Shown one piece after another: positions 5,940-5,945 of a stretch of 5,945 nt of DNA (position 1 is the stretch's first letter; each line of letters starts with the position of its first letter). A program made the position numbers and the translations under genes. The notes beneath the pieces were generated by a model. It was not told where the DNA came from and ran no database searches. It saw only the letters and a list, made by a program, of their open reading frames with translations. This stretch comes from Caulobacteraceae bacterium (lineage in GTDB: Bacteria; Pseudomonadota; Alphaproteobacteria; Caulobacterales; Caulobacteraceae), in the NCBI GenBank assembly GCA_013815405.1, contig JACDGF010000150.1, positions 1 to 5,945 on the forward strand. The letters are read 5' to 3'.

Positions 5940-5945
5940 AAGAGG

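Overview
The window is GC-rich with strong third-position G/C bias. Its protein families suggest an alphaproteobacterium, most likely Caulobacterales (Caulobacter/Phenylobacterium-like). This placement is inferred from protein style and from a type of intergenic palindrome I associate with that group, not from a marker gene.

Layout, left to right. Positions 1-376 (+) hold the 3' end of a large secreted or surface protein of the GLUG-repeat/filamentous-haemagglutinin kind. It ends convergently against everything else. From 419 to 5566 all genes lie on the minus strand and are read right to left: a short GntR-family regulator of the YtrA type (5195-5566), an ABC transporter ATPase (4315-5190), an ABC-2 type permease (3374-4318), a DUF2306-type membrane protein broken by three single-base frameshifts (2513-3340), a DUF4386 membrane protein (1786-2499), an uncharacterised seven-helix membrane protein (1076-1789) and a beta-class glutathione S-transferase (419-1006). 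Two junctions are ATGA overlaps (ATPase/permease and DUF4386/next gene) and the other gaps are short, so the first six genes look like one operon. The GST follows after 69 nt and may be a passenger or a seventh member.

Regulation. Upstream of the gntR start is a perfect 8-8-8 inverted repeat of the form GGTG-N16-CACC at 5601-5624. This fits an autoregulatory YtrA-type operator: the regulator would repress its own operon until a signal, often cell-envelope stress in this family, releases it. The ATPase and permease would form the exporter or envelope-stress transporter. The three downstream membrane proteins have no known function, and two of them share a histidine pattern suggesting distant relationship.

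The right end (5740-5939) is a roughly 200-bp palindromic intergenic element. Its arms pair with each other and also fold into small hairpins, one pair of which differs in sequence between the arms while each copy stays self-complementary.

The most notable points are the YtrA operator, the operon with three uncharacterised membrane proteins, the triple frameshift (decay or systematic sequencing error) and the structured palindrome. I found no CRISPR array, tRNA, rRNA or transposase.
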